From Microbulbifer hainanensis (GTDB taxonomy: Bacteria > Pseudomonadota > Gammaproteobacteria > Pseudomonadales > Cellvibrionaceae), in the NCBI RefSeq assembly GCF_014904735.1, contig NZ_JACZCR010000003.1:1-64000 (forward strand): a stretch of DNA of 64,000 nt, given 5' to 3'. The notes under the pieces were generated by a model. It worked only from the letters and a program-made list of their open reading frames with translations, was not told where the DNA came from and did not search any database. Made by a program: the position numbers and the translations under genes. Below, one piece after another: positions 19,161 to 28,579 of the stretch (position 1 is the first letter of the stretch; each line of letters opens with the position of its first letter).

Positions 19161-19416
19161 AATAATCTAAACGGCAATCATTATCGTTGGTTTTTTTGGC
19201 CGATTTTCCGTTATTTATTGCTCCCGCACGCCGCAAAGTAAAGTCGGCCAATGCGCTTGACTTGCCTATGACAGCCACGCAAACTCGACCGCAATTGCGT
19301 AGCCAGTGGCAGTTAACACTAAGATTCAAAACACTGGTGCGGTTCAAATAACACTTTCCCGATATCAGGAACTCTCTGCAGCATTACTTTTTTGCAGAGT
19401 CACAGGAGCGACAGCT
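19161..19416. other. bfr upstream region
   Basis: The region contains GCAATCATTATCGTT (about 19173-19187), which partly resembles a Fur box (GATAATGATAATCATTATC). It is too degenerate to call firmly. Iron-dependent control of bfr would be expected from the family. Confidence 0.35.
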
Positions 19417-19893
19417 ATGAAAGGCGACCCCAAGGTTATCGAACATCTGAACAAGGTACTGGGCAATGAACTGGTAGCAATCAACCAGTACTTCCTGCAC
19501 GCCCGCATGTACGACAACTGGGGCCTCAAAGCGCTGGGCAAGCATGAGTATGACGAGTCCATCGATGAAATGAAGCACGCCGACTGGCTGATCGAGCGCA
19601 TCCTGTTTCTCGAGGGCATCCCCAACCTGCAGCACCTGGGCAAACTACTGATCGGTGAAAACACCGAGGAAATGCTCAAGTGCGACCTGAAACTGGAATC
19701 CAAGGCGATCCCCGATTTGCGCGACGGTATCGAGTACTGCGAATCCGTGCGCGACTACGGCAGCCGCGAACTGCTGGAAAAAATCCTCGACTCCGAAGAG
19801 GAACACGTCGACTGGCTGGAGACCCAGCTGGAACTGATCGAAAAGGTGGGTATCCAGAATTACCTGCAGACGCAGATGGAAAGCGCCTCGTAG
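19417..19893 (+). CDS. bfr: Bacterioferritin
   Basis: The 158-residue protein starts [20 protein letters not shown]. It has the ferroxidase ligands Glu18, Glu51 and His54, and the haem-ligating Met52 (IDEMKHADW). The C-terminal [12 protein letters not shown] supplies the remaining metal ligands. It forms a 24-mer that oxidises and stores iron and binds haem at subunit interfaces. The ATG at 19417 has CAGGAG upstream; longer frames are not family-like. Its partner bfd is 3 kb upstream. Confidence 0.97.
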   Translation: MKGDPKVIEHLNKVLGNELVAINQYFLHARMYDNWGLKALGKHEYDESIDEMKHADWLIERILFLEGIPNLQHLGKLLIGENTEEMLKCDLKLESKAIPDLRDGIEYCESVRDYGSRELLEKILDSEEEHVDWLETQLELIEKVGIQNYLQTQMESAS

Positions 19894-19916
19894 CAAATTT
19901 CCCCGGACAGCATCCA

Positions 19917-19953
19917 ATAAAAAAGCCGCGGCAATTGCCGCGGCTTTTTTATT
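19917..19953. terminator. Bidirectional terminator between bfr and grxD
   Basis: A long perfect stem, AAAAGCCGCGGC / GCCGCGGCTTTT, has an AATT loop (19933-19936) with A-rich and T-rich flanks on both sides. It can end transcripts from bfr and from the convergent grxD. Confidence 0.93.
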
Positions 19954-20005
19954 GGTCTTTGTATCGGCGTCACACCCGCGACACCGATACAGAGCAAAGC
20001 GGAAC

Positions 20006-20338
20006 TTACTCGCCGCCTTCGCTCTCGGCCGCAGCCTCTTCGACCAGGGTCTTCAGCTCGCCGTTTTCGTACATCTCCATGATGATGTCACAGCCGCCGA
20101 TCAGCTCACCTTTCACCCACAGTTGCGGGAAGGTCGGCCAGTTGGCGTACTTGGGCAGCTCGGCGCGGATATCCGGGTTAGCCAGAATGTCCACATAGGC
20201 GAAGCGCTTGCCGCAGGCCATCAGCGCCTGGGAAGCGCGCATGGAAAAGCCGCATTGCGGGGCGTTGGGGCTACCTTTCATATAGAGCAGGATGGCGTTG
20301 TCGGCGATCTGCTGCTTGATGTTCTCCAGTGTTTCCAT
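20006..20338 (-). CDS. grxD: Monothiol glutaredoxin (Grx4 type)
   Basis: The 110-residue protein has the monothiol active site CGFS (NAPQCGFSMRASQAL) and the glutathione-binding WPTFPQLWVKGELIGGCDI segment. Grx4 proteins bind a bridging [2Fe-2S] cluster with glutathione and move clusters to client proteins. The open frame runs upstream to 20470, but the ATG at 20338 (METLENIKQQI) is the family start. It sits next to bfr, a frequent functional neighbourhood for iron handling. Confidence 0.96.
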   Translation of the reverse strand: METLENIKQQIADNAILLYMKGSPNAPQCGFSMRASQALMACGKRFAYVDILANPDIRAELPKYANWPTFPQLWVKGELIGGCDIIMEMYENGELKTLVEEAAAESEGGE

Positions 20339-20602
20339 AGGGATGACTAACCTCGGGTAGTAAACCTTGCATTGAGTGGTGGCGCGGTGCCGGCGCGGCG
20401 GGCTGCTGCGCGCTGGCCGGCATTGTACCCTAGTGTGGTGCCCCGTACGAAAAAGGCCAAAAGGCCGCACGGATGGCTAGCGCGACACTCTCTATATGCT
20501 AGTATTGCCGGCTTTCCCGGGGAAACTGCGGAGCGGCGGCACCAATGCCGCATTTTCTGCGGAAACCCGGTTTTCAGGCCCGCCACCAGAGGAGATCGCA
20601 AC

Positions 20603-21790
20603 GTGGCCAATCCCGCACTCATGCAGAACTACGGCAACAGGACCCTGACGCTGGTCAGGGGCGAAGGCAACTATGTGTGGGACGACACCGGCCGACGATA
20701 CCTCGACGCCCTGTCCGGCATCGCCGTCTGCGGCCTCGGCCACTGCCACCCGGCCGTCACCGAGGCGCTGCAGGACCAGGCCGGCACGCTGCTGCACGTT
20801 TCCAACCTGTACAACATTCCCGCACAGGAGCAGCTGGCGGAGAAGCTGGTGGCGCAGTCCGGCATGGACAACGTCTTCTTCTCCAATTCCGGTGCCGAAG
20901 CCAACGAGGCGGCGATCAAGCTGGCGCGCAAGCTCGGCAACGAGCGCGGCCACGCCGTGCCGCGCATCGTGGTAATGGAGGGAGCCTTCCACGGCCGCAC
21001 CCTCGCCACCCTCACCGCCACCGGCAACGAAAAAGTGCAGCAGGGGTTCGCGCCGCTGCCCGAGGGATTCCTGCGCGTGCCCTTCAATGATGTGGCCGCC
21101 GTGGAAAAACTCGCCGCCACCCATGACGATATCGTCGCGGTACTGGTGGAACCGGTACAGGGCGAGGGCGGCATCCGCGTGCCCGCACCCGATTACCTGC
21201 AGCGACTGCGCGCACTGTGCGACCACCACGACTGGCTGCTGATGCTCGACGAGATCCAGACCGCCAACGGCCGCAGCGGCAAGCTGTTCGCCTACCAGCA
21301 CAGCGACGGACTGTTGCCGGACGTGGTCACCACTGCCAAGGGACTCGGCAACGGCGTGCCCATCGGCGCCTGCCTGGCCCGCGGCAAAGCCGCGGAATTG
21401 TTTACCGCCGGCAGCCACGGCTCCACTTTCGGCGGCAACCCGCTGGCCTGCCGCGCCGGCCTCGCCGTGCTGGAAACCCTGGAGCGGGAGTGGCTGATCG
21501 AGCGCGCCGCTGCCCTCGGCGAATTGTTGCTGGCGCAGCTGCGCGCACACCTCGACGGCTGCGCCACCGTCAAAGAAATCCGCGGCCTGGGCCTGCTGGT
21601 GGGTATCGAACTGGATCGCCCCTGCGGCGACCTGGTGGAACAGGCCCGCGCCCACGACTTGCTTATCAACGTGACCGCAGGCAATGTTGTGCGCCTGCTG
21701 CCGCCGCTGACACTGAGTGACGAGGAATGCGGCCGCATTGCCGACACCGTCAGCACACTGATTCAACAATTTACCCAGTGCGCGGCCTGA
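20603..21790 (+). CDS. argD: Acetylornithine aminotransferase
   Basis: The class III aminotransferase shows NVFFSNSGAEANEAAIKLAR (phosphate-binding), VLVEPVQGEGGIRV, LMLDEIQTANGRSGKLFAYQ, and the PLP lysine in TTAKGLGNGVPIGA. It transfers the amino group from glutamate to N-acetylglutamate semialdehyde in arginine synthesis and often serves in lysine synthesis too. The start is GTG at 20603 with AGGAG at 20589-20593; the frame runs further upstream without family similarity. argF follows after 20 bp, so the two genes form an operon. Confidence 0.96.
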   Translation: MANPALMQNYGNRTLTLVRGEGNYVWDDTGRRYLDALSGIAVCGLGHCHPAVTEALQDQAGTLLHVSNLYNIPAQEQLAEKLVAQSGMDNVFFSNSGAEANEAAIKLARKLGNERGHAVPRIVVMEGAFHGRTLATLTATGNEKVQQGFAPLPEGFLRVPFNDVAAVEKLAATHDDIVAVLVEPVQGEGGIRVPAPDYLQRLRALCDHHDWLLMLDEIQTANGRSGKLFAYQHSDGLLPDVVTTAKGLGNGVPIGACLARGKAAELFTAGSHGSTFGGNPLACRAGLAVLETLEREWLIERAAALGELLLAQLRAHLDGCATVKEIRGLGLLVGIELDRPCGDLVEQARAHDLLINVTAGNVVRLLPPLTLSDEECGRIADTVSTLIQQFTQCAA

Positions 21791-21810
21791 CTGCTTAGAG
21801 GGAACGATTT

Positions 21811-22725
21811 ATGGCTACCAGACACTTTCTCACCCTGCTCGACCTGTCCAAAGAAGAACTGTCCAGCGTGATCGAGCGCGCGATCGAGCTGAAGGCACTG
21901 CGCAACCAGGGCATTGCCACCGAGCCTTTCCGCGACAAGGTGCTCGGCATGATTTTCGAGAAGTCCTCCACGCGCACCCGCGTCTCCTTCGAGGCCGGCA
22001 TGGCGCAGATGGGCGGCAGCGCCCTGTTTCTGTCGCCGCGCGACACCCAGCTGGGCCGCGGCGAACCCATCGAGGACAGTGCCCGGGTCATCTCGCGCAT
22101 GGTGGACATGGTGATGATCCGCACCTTCGGCCACAACGTGCTGGAGCGCTTCGCCGAGTACTCGCGCGTGCCGGTGATCAACGCCCTGTCCGACAGTTAC
22201 CACCCGTGCCAGCTGCTCGCCGACATCCAGACCTACGTCGAGCACCGCGGCAATCCAGCGGGCAAAGTCGTGGCCTGGGTCGGCGACGGCAACAATATGT
22301 GCCACTCCTACATCAACGCCGCGCGCCAGTGCGATTTTGAACTGCGCATCGCGTGCCCCGAGGGCTACGAGCCGGACGAGCAGATTCTCGCCGCCGCCGG
22401 CGACCGCGTCACCATCGTGCGCAAACCCGCCGACGCCGTGCGCGGTGCCGACTGGGTCGCCACCGATGTCTGGGCCTCCATGGGCCAGGAGACGGAACAG
22501 CAGATCCGCATCAAGGCCTTCGAGGGTTTCCTCGTCGATCACGAACTGATGAGCCTCGCCAACAGCGGCGCCGTGTTCATGCACTGCCTGCCGGCCCACC
22601 GCGGCGAGGAAGTGAGCGGCGAACTGCTCGAGGACGACAGCATCTCCGTGGTCTGGGACGAGGCGGAAAACCGCCTGCACGCGCAGAAGGCGCTGATGGA
22701 ATTTCTGCAGGAACAGAGCGCGTAA
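21811..22725 (+). CDS. argF: Ornithine carbamoyltransferase
   Basis: The 304-residue enzyme has the carbamoyl-phosphate motif [12 protein letters not shown], the [14 protein letters not shown] loop, the HPCQ motif ([10 protein letters not shown]) and the ornithine-binding [11 protein letters not shown]. It condenses carbamoyl phosphate and ornithine to citrulline. TAGAGGG precedes the ATG. It lies directly behind argD, so the two are probably co-transcribed for arginine synthesis. Confidence 0.98.
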   Translation: MATRHFLTLLDLSKEELSSVIERAIELKALRNQGIATEPFRDKVLGMIFEKSSTRTRVSFEAGMAQMGGSALFLSPRDTQLGRGEPIEDSARVISRMVDMVMIRTFGHNVLERFAEYSRVPVINALSDSYHPCQLLADIQTYVEHRGNPAGKVVAWVGDGNNMCHSYINAARQCDFELRIACPEGYEPDEQILAAAGDRVTIVRKPADAVRGADWVATDVWASMGQETEQQIRIKAFEGFLVDHELMSLANSGAVFMHCLPAHRGEEVSGELLEDDSISVVWDEAENRLHAQKALMEFLQEQSA

Positions 22726-23535
22726 CTGCACACAATTTCACCAGCACTGTCGCGCACGGAAAAAACGCGATCGCGACCGCCGGTGGCACCGGCATATTGT
22801 GGAAAAAAACACCACACTGTGCGCCACTGGCGGCGCGATCATTTTTTGAGCGCCGCGCAGCCGAAGAATTAAATAAACGCCCCGAAACTGGACGTCCGAG
22901 TACCAATTTGCACAACGACTGAACAACTCGAAATCGTTATTGCCTTGGTTAATTTAGCGGGCGCTTACTATTAAAAAATATTCTTAAAACCGGCACCCCA
23001 CCCCGCCGCCCTGTACAGCGTTTAACCACCCCTAGTAACGGCGGGCGCTGGCGCGAAAGTGACTACTGACGTTCACCGCCTACCCACAATTTATCCACAA
23101 CTAACCACAAAGTTATTCGCCTTGAAATAGGCCCCCTACCGCATTATCTTGTTGCTCAGTCGAGCAGCCACCCCAACATATTGGGTTTTGGCCCCGACCC
23201 TACCCCAAGCCGACGGGGTGAATTCCGACTCGGCGTGCCGCTCCGGAAAGGAGATGGCAACGCCAACAGTCAGCGAACAAATCAGAGGTACAGGCGGAAC
23301 GGACTGTCCGCCGCAGGCACTCGAAGGCCCGCACCCGCCCCCGACACCGAGGGCGCGCGGACCGACGACAAAGCGGCCTGTTTTCCCACTCCGGTTCGCG
23401 CCGTTTCCGGGCGTGCCAAGCGGGGGAAAGTGGGAGAGACGACGGACACGTTCCACACAGGGTTACTCTTTCGAGGGGACGCCGTTCACGCGAACTGGTG
23501 TGGGAAAAAACAGTAAAAATCTTGCGGAGAAATTC
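22726..23535. other. Long regulatory and leader region before nrdA
   Basis: About 810 bp separate argF from the nrdA start. The reading frame of nrdA remains open from 23149, but that part has no family-like sequence and is treated as leader. A perfect DnaA box and two related TANCCACAA-like words cluster at 23081-23109. No riboswitch class could be recognised. Confidence 0.5.
23091..23099 (+). promoter_or_regulatory. DnaA box upstream of nrdAB
   Basis: TTATCCACA is an exact consensus DnaA box. It is flanked by imperfect copies TACCCACAA (23081-23089) and CTAACCACA (23100-23108). In E. coli DnaA regulates the nrdAB promoter through such boxes, so a similar link between replication and dNTP supply is plausible. 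Confidence 0.6.
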
Positions 23536-26490
23536 ATGCACACAGAGACAGGGCGCTCTCAATCCGTGTCCACTGAAAAAGCGGGCACTTCCGGGGACAA
23601 GTCCGGCAGCACTACGACCCTAGCGGCCACCGCGCCGGGTCAGATTCGCGTGATCAAGCGCAATGGCACCGTTGTGCCCTACGACGACAGCAAGATCTCT
23701 GTGGCTGTCACCAAGGCGTTCCTCGCCGTCGAGGGCGGCACCGCCGCAGCGTCCAGCCGCATTCACGAGCAGGTGAAGGAACTGGTCTCCCAGATCAGCG
23801 CCACCTTCCAGCGCCGCATGCCCTCCGGTGGCACCATCCACATCGAGGAAATCCAGGACCAGGTCGAGCTGGCCCTGATGCGCACTGGCGAACAAAAGGT
23901 CGCCCGCGACTACGTGCTCTACCGTGAGGAGCACGCCCGCCTGCGCGCCGAGAAAGAACAGCAGCAACCGGCCGCCACAGTGCCCGCCGATGCCCACCCG
24001 AGCATCCGCGTGAAAATGGAAGACGGTTCCATGATCCCGCTGGACATGGAGCGCCTGCGCACCATCGTCAGCGAAGCCTGTGAAGGCCTGACCGACGTGA
24101 ACGGCGAAGCCATTCTCGCCGAAGCGCTGAAAAACCTGTACGACGGCGTCTCCGAAGACGACATCAACACCGCGCTGGTGATCACCGCGCGCACCATGGT
24201 CGAGCAGGAACCCAACTACACCTACGCCACCGCGTGTCTGCTGCTGGACAAGCTGCGCAGTGAAGCCCTGCGCTTCCTCGGCGTGGCCGACGCCGCCACC
24301 CAGCACGAGATGGAAGCCCTGTACGGCAAGACCCTCGCCGCCTACGTAGAAAAAGGCATCGAGCTGGAACTGCTCGACCCGGCCCTGGCCACCTTCGACC
24401 TGGAAAAGCTCGGCGCCTCCATCAAGGGCGAGCGCGATCACCAGTTCACCTACCTCGGCCTGCAGACCCTGTACGACCGCTACTTTCTGCACAGCAACGA
24501 CATCCGTTTCGAGCTGCCGCAGATTTTCTTCATGCGCGTCGCCATGGGCCTCGCCAACAACGAAGAGAACAAGAACGAGCGCGCGATCGAGTTCTACAAC
24601 CTGCTGAGCTCCTTCGACTACATGAGCTCCACGCCGACCCTGTTCAACGCCGGCACTCTGCGCCCGCAGCTGTCCTCCTGCTACCTGACCACGGTGCCTG
24701 ACGACCTGCACGGCATCTACGGCGCCATCCAGGACAACGCCATGCTGTCCAAGTGGGCCGGCGGCCTGGGTAACGACTGGACGCCGGTGCGTTCACTGGG
24801 TTCCTACATCAAAGGCACCAACGGCAAGTCCCAGGGTGTTGTGCCCTTCCTGAAAGTGGCCAACGACACCGCGGTCGCTGTGAACCAGGGCGGCAAGCGC
24901 AAAGGCGCCGTGTGTGCCTACCTGGAAACCTGGCACCTGGACACCGAGGAATTCCTCGAGCTGCGCAAGAACACCGGCGACGACCGCCGCCGCACCCACG
25001 ACATGAACACCGCCAACTGGGTGCCGGACCTGTTCATGAAGCGCGTGTTTGAAGACAAGGAGTGGACCCTCTTCTCCCCGGCGGACTGCCCGGACCTGCA
25101 CGACCTGTTCGGCCGTGCATTTGAAGAGCGCTACGAGCACTACGAAAAAATGGCCGCCGAAGGCAAGCTGAAGCTGCACAAGAAAGTGCGCGCGCTGGAC
25201 CTGTGGCGCAAGATGCTGGGCATGCTGTTTGAAACCGGCCACCCGTGGATCACCTTCAAGGACAGCTGCAACCTGCGCAGCCCGCAGCAGCACGCCGGTG
25301 TGGTTCACAGCTCCAACCTGTGCACCGAGATCACCCTGAACACCAAGGCGAATGAAGAAATCGCCGTGTGCAACCTGGGTTCCGTGAACCTGGCCCAGCA
25401 CATCGGTGAAGACGGCAAGCTCGACCAGGAAAAACTGGCCAAGACCGTCAAGACCGCGGTGCGCATGCTCGATAACGTGATCGACATCAACTACTACTCC
25501 GTGGAAACCGCGCGCCAGTCCAACATGCGTCACCGCCCGGTGGGCCTCGGCCTGATGGGCTTCCAGGACGCGCTGTACAAGGCCGGCATCTCCTACGCCA
25601 GCGACGAGGCGGTTGCCTTTGCCGATACCTCCATGGAGGCGATCAGCTACCAGGCCATCTCCGCGTCCAGTGACCTGGCCAAAGAGCGCGGCCAGTACCA
25701 GAGCTACAAGGGCTCCCTGTGGAGCAAGGGCATCCTGCCACTGGACAGCATCCAGATCCTGGCGGAGAACCGCGGCGAGCAGTTCATCGAACAGGACACC
25801 AGCAGCACGCTGGACTGGGACGGCCTGCGCGCGAAAGTGAAAAAACAGGGCATGCGCAACTCCAACGTGATGGCGATCGCACCGACCGCGACCATTGCCA
25901 ACATCACCGGGGTTTCCCAGTCCATCGAGCCCACGTACCAGAACCTGTACGTGAAATCGAACCTGTCCGGCGAATTCACCGTGGTGAACCCCTACCTGGT
26001 ACACGACCTGAAAGCCCGCGGCCTGTGGGACAAGGTCATGGTCAACGACCTGAAGTACTACGAGGGCTCGGTACAGAAGATCGACCGCATCCCGGCGGAC
26101 CTGAAAGCCAAGTACGCCACCGCGTTCGAGGTAGAGCCGCGCTGGATCGTCGACGCCGCCAGCCGTCGCCAGAAGTGGATCGACCAGGCGCAGTCGCTGA
26201 ACCTGTACATCGCCGGCGCCGACGGCAAGAAACTGGACCTGACCTACCGCATGGCGTGGTACCGCGGCCTGAAGACCACCTACTACTTGCGCGCCCTGGC
26301 CGCCACCAGCACGGAGAAATCCACCGTGAACGGCGGCACCCTGAACGCAGTGAGCAGTGGTGCAGGCAACGGCGCCGCAGCAGCAGCACCGGCTGCAGCG
26401 CCACAAGCCTCGGTTCAACAGGAGCCGGCCCCGGCCGCAGTGCCCAAGGCCTGCTCCCTGGACGACCCGGACTGCGAGGCCTGCCAGTAA
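23536..26490 (+). CDS. nrdA: Class Ia ribonucleotide reductase, alpha subunit
   Basis: The 984-residue protein contains two N-terminal ATP-cones (about residues 33-125, IRVIKRNGTVVPYDDSKI; and about 155-245, IRVKMEDGSMIPLDMERL). The catalytic barrel follows, with SSCYLTTV, the thiyl-radical region SNLCTEITLN, and RPVGLGLMGFQDAL. It ends in CSLDDPDCEACQ, whose cysteines pass electrons from thioredoxin or glutaredoxin. Duplicate cones are also found in Pseudomonas NrdA. It reduces ribonucleoside diphosphates with NrdB. The ATG at 23536 is preferred because upstream residues are low-complexity. Confidence 0.97.
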   Translation: MHTETGRSQSVSTEKAGTSGDKSGSTTTLAATAPGQIRVIKRNGTVVPYDDSKISVAVTKAFLAVEGGTAAASSRIHEQVKELVSQISATFQRRMPSGGTIHIEEIQDQVELALMRTGEQKVARDYVLYREEHARLRAEKEQQQPAATVPADAHPSIRVKMEDGSMIPLDMERLRTIVSEACEGLTDVNGEAILAEALKNLYDGVSEDDINTALVITARTMVEQEPNYTYATACLLLDKLRSEALRFLGVADAATQHEMEALYGKTLAAYVEKGIELELLDPALATFDLEKLGASIKGERDHQFTYLGLQTLYDRYFLHSNDIRFELPQIFFMRVAMGLANNEENKNERAIEFYNLLSSFDYMSSTPTLFNAGTLRPQLSSCYLTTVPDDLHGIYGAIQDNAMLSKWAGGLGNDWTPVRSLGSYIKGTNGKSQGVVPFLKVANDTAVAVNQGGKRKGAVCAYLETWHLDTEEFLELRKNTGDDRRRTHDMNTANWVPDLFMKRVFEDKEWTLFSPADCPDLHDLFGRAFEERYEHYEKMAAEGKLKLHKKVRALDLWRKMLGMLFETGHPWITFKDSCNLRSPQQHAGVVHSSNLCTEITLNTKANEEIAVCNLGSVNLAQHIGEDGKLDQEKLAKTVKTAVRMLDNVIDINYYSVETARQSNMRHRPVGLGLMGFQDALYKAGISYASDEAVAFADTSMEAISYQAISASSDLAKERGQYQSYKGSLWSKGILPLDSIQILAENRGEQFIEQDTSSTLDWDGLRAKVKKQGMRNSNVMAIAPTATIANITGVSQSIEPTYQNLYVKSNLSGEFTVVNPYLVHDLKARGLWDKVMVNDLKYYEGSVQKIDRIPADLKAKYATAFEVEPRWIVDAASRRQKWIDQAQSLNLYIAGADGKKLDLTYRMAWYRGLKTTYYLRALAATSTEKSTVNGGTLNAVSSGAGNGAAAAAPAAAPQASVQQEPAPAAVPKACSLDDPDCEACQ

Positions 26491-26756
26491 GCAGTGCCCT
26501 CTCCTCGCCTGCGGGCGAGGGGCAAGGAACGATAGAAAGAACTCTCGGGGGAGAGCGTCGCAACCGCACCAGCGGCCAAGACCAATCGCACCGACCCCGG
26601 TCCACCCCGCCCTTCTTGGGGGAAGGCGGGGAATTGCGGACCGGGAGTCGGCGGCGACCTGAAAGCGCCTGCCCTGCTCCGGTTTCCACTTGGAAACCCG
26701 GAAAAAATTGACGAATTATTGAACACACAAAGAAGAGACGGATCAAAGGTCAAACT
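26491..26756. other. nrdA-nrdB intergenic region with hairpins
   Basis: The 266-bp gap contains two GC-rich inverted repeats: CTCGCC-TGC-GGGCGAG near 26505-26520, and CCCCGCC...GGCGGGG near 26605-26631. Neither has a T tract, so they look like mRNA-stability or processing hairpins rather than terminators. Confidence 0.45.
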
Positions 26757-28019
26757 ATGCTGAGCTGGGACGATTTCGAACAACCGTCACAACCGAAGAA
26801 AGCCACCGAACCGCGACCGGCGCCGGAAACGCTGAAGCCAGAAGTAGCCGAACAAAGTGCCTCTTACGAGGCGCACAGCGCTCCGGCGTCGCCCGCGGCC
26901 CAATCCAACGCAGCACCTGCGGGATCTTCCGCGGTCGAAGCTGCACGGGCCGCCGTAGCCGACCTGGACCCGGCACCGGGTCTGGAAGAACTGGAAATGG
27001 GCGCCGCCCGTATCCAGGTGGACGAAAAGCGCATCATCAACTGCCGCGCCGACCTGAACCAGCTGGTACCGTTCAAGTACGACTGGGCCTGGCAGAAATA
27101 CCTGGATGGCTGTGCCAACCACTGGATGCCCCAAGAAGTCAACATGAACAAAGACGTGTCCATGTGGAAAGACCCCGAAGGTCTGACCGCGGACGAACGT
27201 CGCATCGTGGAATACTCCCTGGGTTACTTCTCCACCGCCGACTCCCTGGTAGCCAACAACCTGGTGCTGGCCATCTACCGCCACATCACCAACCCGGAGT
27301 GCCGCCAGTACATCCTGCGCCAGTCCTTCGAGGAAGCCATCCACACCCACGCCTACCAGTACTGCGTGGAGTCCCTGGGCATGGACGAAGGTGAAGTGTT
27401 CAACATGTACCGCGAAGTGCCCAGCGTCGCCAAGAAAGCCGCCTGGAGCCTGTCGCACACCCAGTCCATCGGCGATCCCAACTTCAAGACCGGCACCCCG
27501 GAAACCGACCAGGAGCTGCTGCGCAACCTGATCGCCTTCTACGCGGTGACCGAGGGCATCTTCTTCTACTGCGGCTTTACCCAGATCCTGTCCATGGGCC
27601 GCCGCAACAAGATGACCGGCGTGGCCGAGCAGTTCCAGTACATCCTGCGCGACGAGTCCATGCACCTGAACTTCGGCATCGACGTCATCAACCAGATCAA
27701 GCTGGAAAACCCACACCTGTGGACCGCAGAGTTCCAGCAGGAGGTGACCCAGATGATCCTGGAAGGCATGGAACTGGAAGTGGCCTACGCCCGCGACACC
27801 ATGCCCCGCGGCGTGCTCGGCATGAATGCATCGATGATGGAGGAATACCTCCATTTCATCGCCAACCGCCGCCTGAGCCAGCTGGGCCTGAAAGAACAGT
27901 TCCCGGGCGCCCAGAACCCCTTCCCCTGGATGTCCGAGATCATGGACCTGCGTAAGGAGAAGAACTTCTTCGAGACGCGGGTAATCGAATACCAGACCGG
28001 TGGTGCGCTGCAGTGGTAA
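26757..28019 (+). CDS. nrdB: Class Ia ribonucleotide reductase, beta subunit
   Basis: The 420-residue protein has a roughly 85-residue Ala/Pro-rich, probably disordered N-terminal extension. The ferritin-like radical domain follows. Iron ligands and the radical-tyrosine region are in [20 protein letters not shown] and [16 protein letters not shown], with a second ligand set in [12 protein letters not shown]. It ends in a typical NrdA-docking tail. It generates and holds the tyrosyl radical used by NrdA. Pseudomonas NrdB has a similar length. Confidence 0.96.
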   Translation: MLSWDDFEQPSQPKKATEPRPAPETLKPEVAEQSASYEAHSAPASPAAQSNAAPAGSSAVEAARAAVADLDPAPGLEELEMGAARIQVDEKRIINCRADLNQLVPFKYDWAWQKYLDGCANHWMPQEVNMNKDVSMWKDPEGLTADERRIVEYSLGYFSTADSLVANNLVLAIYRHITNPECRQYILRQSFEEAIHTHAYQYCVESLGMDEGEVFNMYREVPSVAKKAAWSLSHTQSIGDPNFKTGTPETDQELLRNLIAFYAVTEGIFFYCGFTQILSMGRRNKMTGVAEQFQYILRDESMHLNFGIDVINQIKLENPHLWTAEFQQEVTQMILEGMELEVAYARDTMPRGVLGMNASMMEEYLHFIANRRLSQLGLKEQFPGAQNPFPWMSEIMDLRKEKNFFETRVIEYQTGGALQW

Positions 28020-28090
28020 CAGGATGAATACCGACAGGTAGCAAAAGGACAACTACAACAAAGTAGTCGCTCACAGGAAGAGAGGTATTG

Positions 28091-28117
28091 AAAGCGGGCG
28101 CAAGCCCGCTTTTTTTA
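28091..28117 (+). terminator. Rho-independent terminator of nrdAB
   Basis: The stem AAAGCGGGC / GCCCGCTTT (28091-28099 with 28104-28112) has a GCAA loop and runs into TTTTTTT. It marks the end of the core nrdAB operon; the AT-rich accessory region begins right after it. Confidence 0.93.
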
Positions 28118-28579
28118 AGCCTTCAAATATAAGTCAAACATGAGAGAAGGTGCGCAAGATAAAAGATAAAAGTAACTGAAGAAATATCTACCGACGCTAC
28201 TAGATAGGAAGTTCTTGATTATAACCTGAATAATGCACGTATATTCGGAATATACCGTACAACCTTCTAACAACTGCAGCAAATAAACGAATAGGGTGTC
28301 ACCAAGATACTTCGCATTACCTTAATTTTATTTTTAAGAACGCTAGCTCTATTTTCCATGCTAAAGCGGCACCCTAATTCAATGAATATACGTTAATCAT
28401 CCATCGCAAAAATTCTCTTCTCTGAGCACCAATAAATGACTAACCCCCTTTAGGGGGAGCTATATCTACTCACCTATAAGTTAGAAGCTCTCCATCAACC
28501 AGTGAAGATGGCGTAAAACTATTACATTATGGTATAAAACGCTTCGCAGAAGTAAATTAAATACGAATGAAAAACAAGT
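28118..28579. other. AT-rich junction and promoter region of the defence-like operon
   Basis: About 460 bp of markedly AT-rich DNA without a gene. It contains a small hairpin CCCCC-TTTA-GGGGG (28444-28457) lacking a T run, and a TATAAA-like element near 28541. It probably carries the promoter of the four-gene operon. No attachment site, tRNA fragment or terminal inverted repeat was recognised at this boundary. Confidence 0.5.

Noticed and set aside
19173-19187. Fur box upstream of bfr
   Set aside because: Only a partial match to the 19-bp consensus; mentioned in the intergenic entry but not called as a site.
23149-23535. N-terminal extension of nrdA by 129 codons
   Set aside because: The frame is open, but the residues are low-complexity and Arg/Pro-rich and unlike NrdA; a better initiation site is the ATG at 23536.
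24793-26418. 541-codon open frame on the minus strand opposite nrdA
   Set aside because: Antisense shadow of nrdA, with Val/Gln/His-rich composition typical of reversed GC-rich coding DNA.
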